Shown here one piece after another: positions 60,748 through 64,000 of a stretch of 64,000 nucleotides of DNA (positions are counted from its first letter, which is position 1; each line of letters opens with the position of its first letter). The position numbers and the translations under genes were made by a program. The DNA lies in the NCBI GenBank assembly GCA_902788345.1, contig CADAJP010000005.1, positions 62,001 to 126,000 of the forward strand. Reading direction: 5' to 3'. The stretch comes from an uncultured bacterium. Lineage in GTDB: Bacteria; Cyanobacteriota; Vampirovibrionia; Gastranaerophilales; Gastranaerophilaceae. The notes under the pieces are model-generated. The model saw only the letters and a list, made by a program, of their open reading frames with translations. It searched no databases and was not told the origin of the DNA.

Positions 60748-61883
60748 TGGATAGAATATTTGTAACTCAACCTTTATTACCTGATATAAAAGATTTTGTA
60801 GCACATGTTGAAGACATATGGCACTCAAAATGGCTGACAAACATGGGGACAAAGCACAATGAACTTGAAACAAAATTAAAAAATGTTTTGAAAGTTCCTA
60901 ATGTTTCCTTGTTTAATAACGGTACAATTGCACTTTTAACGGCATTAAAAGCTATGGATTTACCATACGGGAGTGAAGTTATAACAACACCGTTTACTTT
61001 TGCAGCCACTCCACATTGCATTGTATGGAATAATTGTAAACCCGTTTTTTGCGATATTGAGCCAAATACAATGACAATAGATGCAGATAGAATTGAAGAT
61101 TTAATTACTCCAAATACTTCAGCAATTTTAGGTGTTCACGTTTATGGTTTTCCATGCAATGTAGAAAAAATAGATAAAATCGCAAAAAAATACAATTTAA
61201 AAGTTATTTATGATGCCGCTCATGCATTTTCTACCGAGATAAACGGTAAAGGAATCGGAACATTTGGAGATATTACAATGTTTTCATTCCACGCAACAAA
61301 GTTATTTAACACAATTGAAGGTGGCTGCTTAACTTACAATGACGAAAGTTTAAAAAGAAAAATATATAATTTGCGTAATTTCGGCATTCAATCAGAAGAA
61401 ATTGTAGAAGATGTCGGAATTAACGGCAAAATGAATGAATTTCAAGCCGCTATGGGACTTGAAAATTTAAAAATATACAAAGAAGAACAAGAAAAAAGAG
61501 CAAAAATTAAAGCATTTTATGATGAGCATTTGTCAAAAATAAAAGGAATAAGAATACCTAAAATGCCTGACGGAATAACTAATTCTTATCAATATTATCC
61601 GATTATTATCGAGGATGATTATCCGATTACAAGGGATGAATTATATGACAGATTTAAAGAACAAAATATTTTAACAAGAAAATATTTTTATCCTGCATGC
61701 AATGATTATGACTGCTATAAAAATGATTTAGCAGTAAAACTTGCAGATTTATCGGTTGTAAATGATTTAAAGCATAAAGTATTATGTTTGCCGTTTTACG
61801 GGAACTTAAATTTTAATAAAATGGATTTCATTTGCAATATGCTGAGCAACTGTCACTTTACAGGAGATCTGAAATGTCAATAA
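60747..61883 (+). CDS. DegT/DnrJ/EryC1-family sugar aminotransferase
   Basis: PLP enzyme that aminates a keto-sugar nucleotide. The 378-aa protein has the PLP-binding Asp in VIYDAAHAFS (D156), the Schiff-base K185 in MFSFHATKLFNTIEGG, and the N-terminal SKWLTNMG and NNGTIALLTAL motifs. Together with the WxcM/FdtA-like remnant upstream, this recalls FdtA/FdtB (dTDP-Fuc3N or Qui3N) synthesis, although the ketoisomerase here looks degenerate. GGAGGCGAG precedes the ATG. Confidence 0.9.
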   Translation: MDRIFVTQPLLPDIKDFVAHVEDIWHSKWLTNMGTKHNELETKLKNVLKVPNVSLFNNGTIALLTALKAMDLPYGSEVITTPFTFAATPHCIVWNNCKPVFCDIEPNTMTIDADRIEDLITPNTSAILGVHVYGFPCNVEKIDKIAKKYNLKVIYDAAHAFSTEINGKGIGTFGDITMFSFHATKLFNTIEGGCLTYNDESLKRKIYNLRNFGIQSEEIVEDVGINGKMNEFQAAMGLENLKIYKEEQEKRAKIKAFYDEHLSKIKGIRIPKMPDGITNSYQYYPIIIEDDYPITRDELYDRFKEQNILTRKYFYPACNDYDCYKNDLAVKLADLSVVNDLKHKVLCLPFYGNLNFNKMDFICNMLSNCHFTGDLKCQ

Positions 61884-61926
61884 TTAAAAAACATAAGTAT
61901 GATTTACTTTGCAATAAGAGAAAATG
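61873..61926 (+). pseudogene. 17-codon gene-start remnant
   Basis: ATG at 61873, preceded by GGAG, gives MSIIKKHKYDLLCNKRK and a stop. It overlaps the aminotransferase end in the way the cluster's other genes do, so it is probably the beginning of a gene whose body was deleted before the enzyme at 61973. Confidence 0.3.
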
Positions 61927-61972
61927 AACGCATATTAATAAGGTCAAAATATATTAAAACGGAGAAATTAAA

Positions 61973-62839
61973 ATGCGAATAAAATTTATACAAAAAATAA
62001 TTGATAAAATACGTGGTAAAAAGCAAATAGAAGACAATTTTTTAAGTGAAGATTATATAAATATTATGGAGAATATATTATATCTTATTCCAAATTCACA
62101 AGTAACAAGACCAAAAATTGTATCCCCGTTAGATACCGTAAAAGAACTTCAGAATTCATCAAAAAGTATAGCTCGGTTTGGAGACGGGGAGATTATGATA
62201 ATAAATAAAACCGATATTCCTTTTCAAAATTATAATCATAAATTAGGGCAAAAGTTATTTAGTATATTGAAGAATAATCAAGATAATTTATTGGTAGGAA
62301 TAAACTATCATTATTTTTATCAGGAATATGATCCTGCAAAAATGAGTAAATTCTCAAAAGAATTCTTTGTTAAAAGTTTACCTCAGTTTAGACGAGATTT
62401 ATTGAATCTTATTAATCTGAAAAGTAAATACTATAGTGCAGATTTGTATTTAGGAGAATATGCACAAGAAATATTCATGGAAAGTAAAAAAATATGGAAC
62501 AATAAGGAACTTGTTCTTATTACATGTGAAAATTTAATACAAAATATCAAATATGATATTTTTTCAAATGCAAAAAATATAAAATACATATTTATTCCTA
62601 ACAAAAATTGTTATTCAAAAACGAAATATGTATATCAAGAAATTGAAAAATATGGCAAAGATAAAATATATATTTTACAGGCAGGACCTGCCGCAACCGT
62701 CTGGGCTGCAGAATTGGCAGATATGGGTTACCGAGCATTAGATTTAGGACATTTACAAAAACAATATGATTTTTATAAACAGGGAATTGATATGAGCAAA
62801 TCAGAAAATGTAATAAAAATGTATGGAGTAGATGAATAA
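61973..62839 (+). CDS. GT-D-fold (DUF1792-like) glycosyltransferase
   Basis: A 288-aa protein with the GT-D hallmark SIARFGDGEI (R68-F-G-D71-G-E73), followed by the YNHKLGQKLFSIL and LLVGINYHYFY segments, LITCEN, and a C-terminal ILQAGPAATVWAAELADMGYRALDLGHLQKQYDFY. All are typical of the DUF1792 family that glucosylates protein- or lipid-linked glycans. The N-terminus MRIKFIQKIIDKIR is the same as that of the next gene. GGAG lies 9 bases before the ATG. Confidence 0.87.
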   Translation: MRIKFIQKIIDKIRGKKQIEDNFLSEDYINIMENILYLIPNSQVTRPKIVSPLDTVKELQNSSKSIARFGDGEIMIINKTDIPFQNYNHKLGQKLFSILKNNQDNLLVGINYHYFYQEYDPAKMSKFSKEFFVKSLPQFRRDLLNLINLKSKYYSADLYLGEYAQEIFMESKKIWNNKELVLITCENLIQNIKYDIFSNAKNIKYIFIPNKNCYSKTKYVYQEIEKYGKDKIYILQAGPAATVWAAELADMGYRALDLGHLQKQYDFYKQGIDMSKSENVIKMYGVDE

Positions 62840-62840
62840 A

Positions 62841-63570
62841 ATGCGGATAAAATTTATACAAAAGATTATTGATAAAATTAGAAATAAAAAACAGAGGGAA
62901 ATAAAATGCCTGTCCCAATACAATAATATTGAAATAAATAAACTAATAGTAAATAATGTAAATTTAAATATAAAAGGACAAAATAACACAATTATTATAA
63001 ATACATCTTTGATTAAAGGCACCCTTAATATTAATATTTTTGGTAATGACAATTACATATATATAGACAATAATGTTACTGTAAGCCAAAATTTATCTAT
63101 TCTTATAGGTCAAAATCATCACAACTTTGGAAAAGTTAATAATTCAAGATTTGAGATATATAAAAATACAAGTGTAGAATCAGTAAATTATATTACATTT
63201 AATTCAAATACTTTTTGTAAAATTCAAGAGGACTGCATGCTTTCATATGGAATTACAATTTACAATACAGATGCACACCCAATTTTTATAAAAGGAACAA
63301 GAACCATAATCAATAAAGTTAAAGGAATAAAAATAGGTAAACATTCCTGGATAGGTATGAATGTGACTATTTTAAAGAATTCAAATATCCCCTCAAACTC
63401 GATTATAGGTTGCAATACTGTATTTTGTGGGGGGGGGGGGGGACTCACACTGCGTATTTGCAGGAAACCCTGCAAGAATTGTTAAAGAGAATGTTGATTG
63501 GGACTCAAATGGAGCTCAATATGGCTATATTGAAAATATAATAAGGAATAAAAAAAGAAAATATAGTTAG
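62841..63570 (+). pseudogene. hexapeptide-repeat acetyltransferase, phase-variable, currently out of frame
   Basis: The first part is a left-handed beta-helix O-acetyltransferase: repeated N-x-I/V turns, YGITIYNTDAHP with the catalytic-type His, and GIKIGKHSWIGMNVTILKNSNIPSNSIIGCNTVF. At 63429-63442 a run of 14 G puts the frame out and translation ends at 63485 with an unrelated tail. One frame over, the missing end is intact: DSHCVFAGNPARIVKENVDWD..., stopping at 63570. A tract of 13 or 16 G would restore it. An in-frame ATG at 62832 is also possible. It probably O-acetylates the surface glycan. Confidence 0.82.
63429..63442 (+). repeat. 14-G homopolymer tract (contingency locus)
   Basis: An uninterrupted run of 14 G inside a coding sequence of an AT-rich genome. 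It is exactly where the acetyltransferase frame breaks. Slipped-strand changes of -1 or +2 would switch the gene on. Confidence 0.85.
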
Positions 63571-63601
63571 TGATGATATTTTTTATGCAAGGAGAATCTA
63601 A

Positions 63602-64000
63602 TTGTTTAACAACAAATTGTCAGTTATTATAACAACCTATAATCAGTCAGATTATATAAAAAAAGCCATTAATAGTGTATTAGCACAAAAACAATGCCCA
63701 GATTTTGAAGTTATAATTGGCGATGATGCCTCATCTGATGGTACTAGTAATATTATAACAACCTATCTTGAAGAATATTCTGACAAAATTAAGTATATTC
63801 GCCACGGAAATAATGTTGGAATGCTTCAAAATTTAAAATCATGTATTGACGCTTGTACGGGGGAATATATTGTGATATGTGAAGGGGATGATTATTGGAC
63901 TGATGAATACAAATTAAAAAAACAATGTGAAATTTTAGAAAATAATAAAAATATATCTTTGTGTTTTACAAACATTAATTTGCTTAAGCAAAAAAGCAAT
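63602..64000 (+). CDS. GT2 glycosyltransferase (partial, runs off the window)
   Basis: Starts at TTG 63602 after AAGGAG (63590-63595) and is open to the end, 133 codons. The protein reads MFNNKLSVIITTYNQSDYI, IIGDDASSDGT and ICEGDDYWTDEY, the GT2 N-terminal fold with a GDDYW metal-site variant. It is the ninth-plus gene of the glycan cluster. The 3' part is outside the window. Confidence 0.8.
   Translation, partial: MFNNKLSVIITTYNQSDYIKKAINSVLAQKQCPDFEVIIGDDASSDGTSNIITTYLEEYSDKIKYIRHGNNVGMLQNLKSCIDACTGEYIVICEGDDYWTDEYKLKKQCEILENNKNISLCFTNINLLKQKSN

Noticed and set aside
1..64000. CRISPR array or rRNA operon
   Set aside because: No regularly spaced direct repeats of 23-40 bases with unique spacers were noticed, and no conserved rRNA segments are present.

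Overview
The window looks like a chromosomal segment from an AT-rich, Gram-negative-type bacterium. It has lpxA (lipid A), a TolC-type outer-membrane channel with a periplasmic adaptor, lipoproteins and an O-antigen-like glycan cluster. FtsZ and the NarL-type response regulator read as cyanobacteria-like. There are several pilin-like proteins and many unrecognised proteins that share a short N-terminal Phe-Thr-Gly type motif. My best guess is a non-photosynthetic gut relative of Cyanobacteria (Vampirovibrionia/Melainabacteria, order Gastranaerophilales). This is inferred from gene style, not from a marker search.

Layout. 1-4180: housekeeping run on the plus strand (lipoprotein, tyrA, dgt, xerD/C, bioD). 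4176-11630: a nuclease/phospholipase-D chimera, a YdjC deacetylase, a polyprenyl-phosphate glycosyltransferase, a DUF3137 protein and an adaptor-TolC pair. 11768-14270: tRNA-Gly followed by decayed tRNA-flank duplications, REP-like hairpins, and a lysozyme-like protein beside an LprI-like lysozyme-inhibitor protein. 14444-20645: ftsZ, a pilin, a TPR protein, a probable small RNA and two tandem paralogous membrane proteins. 20975-31382: response regulator, a CooC-like ATPase with a UROD/MetE-like methyltransferase, rplI, gatA, an ADP-ribosyltransferase-like protein, an oligopeptide ABC ATPase, an HNH protein, HU, DedA and a frameshifted gene with a perfect slippery heptamer. 31377-36896: a two-component pair, an unknown protein and uvrA. 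37036-42944: accessory DNA (phage-like protein, type II restriction-modification pair, Fic protein, small unknowns) around tRNA-Ala and tRNA-Asp. 43022-54174: gdhA, a histidine kinase, lpxA, two giant pilin/YadA-head/S74 chimeras, an MFS exporter, dciA, nrnA and yihY. 54231-64000: tRNA-Thr, a palindromic element, a small FimB-sized tyrosine recombinase and a surface-glycan cluster that runs off the end.

How the parts work together. The surface is the theme. lpxA, the glycosyltransferase cluster, the adaptor-TolC pair and the pilin-like adhesins all build or decorate the envelope. The glycan cluster appears to be under two kinds of phase variation. One is a possible invertible promoter segment, bounded by 14-bp inverted repeats directly downstream of the small recombinase. 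The other is a 14-G tract that puts an acetyltransferase out of frame. Accessory genes sit beside tRNA genes in all four places where tRNAs occur. Several genes (bioD, the TPR gene, the sensor kinase at 33406, nrnA) have a -10 box exactly 6 bases before the ATG and no ribosome-binding site, suggesting leaderless mRNAs.
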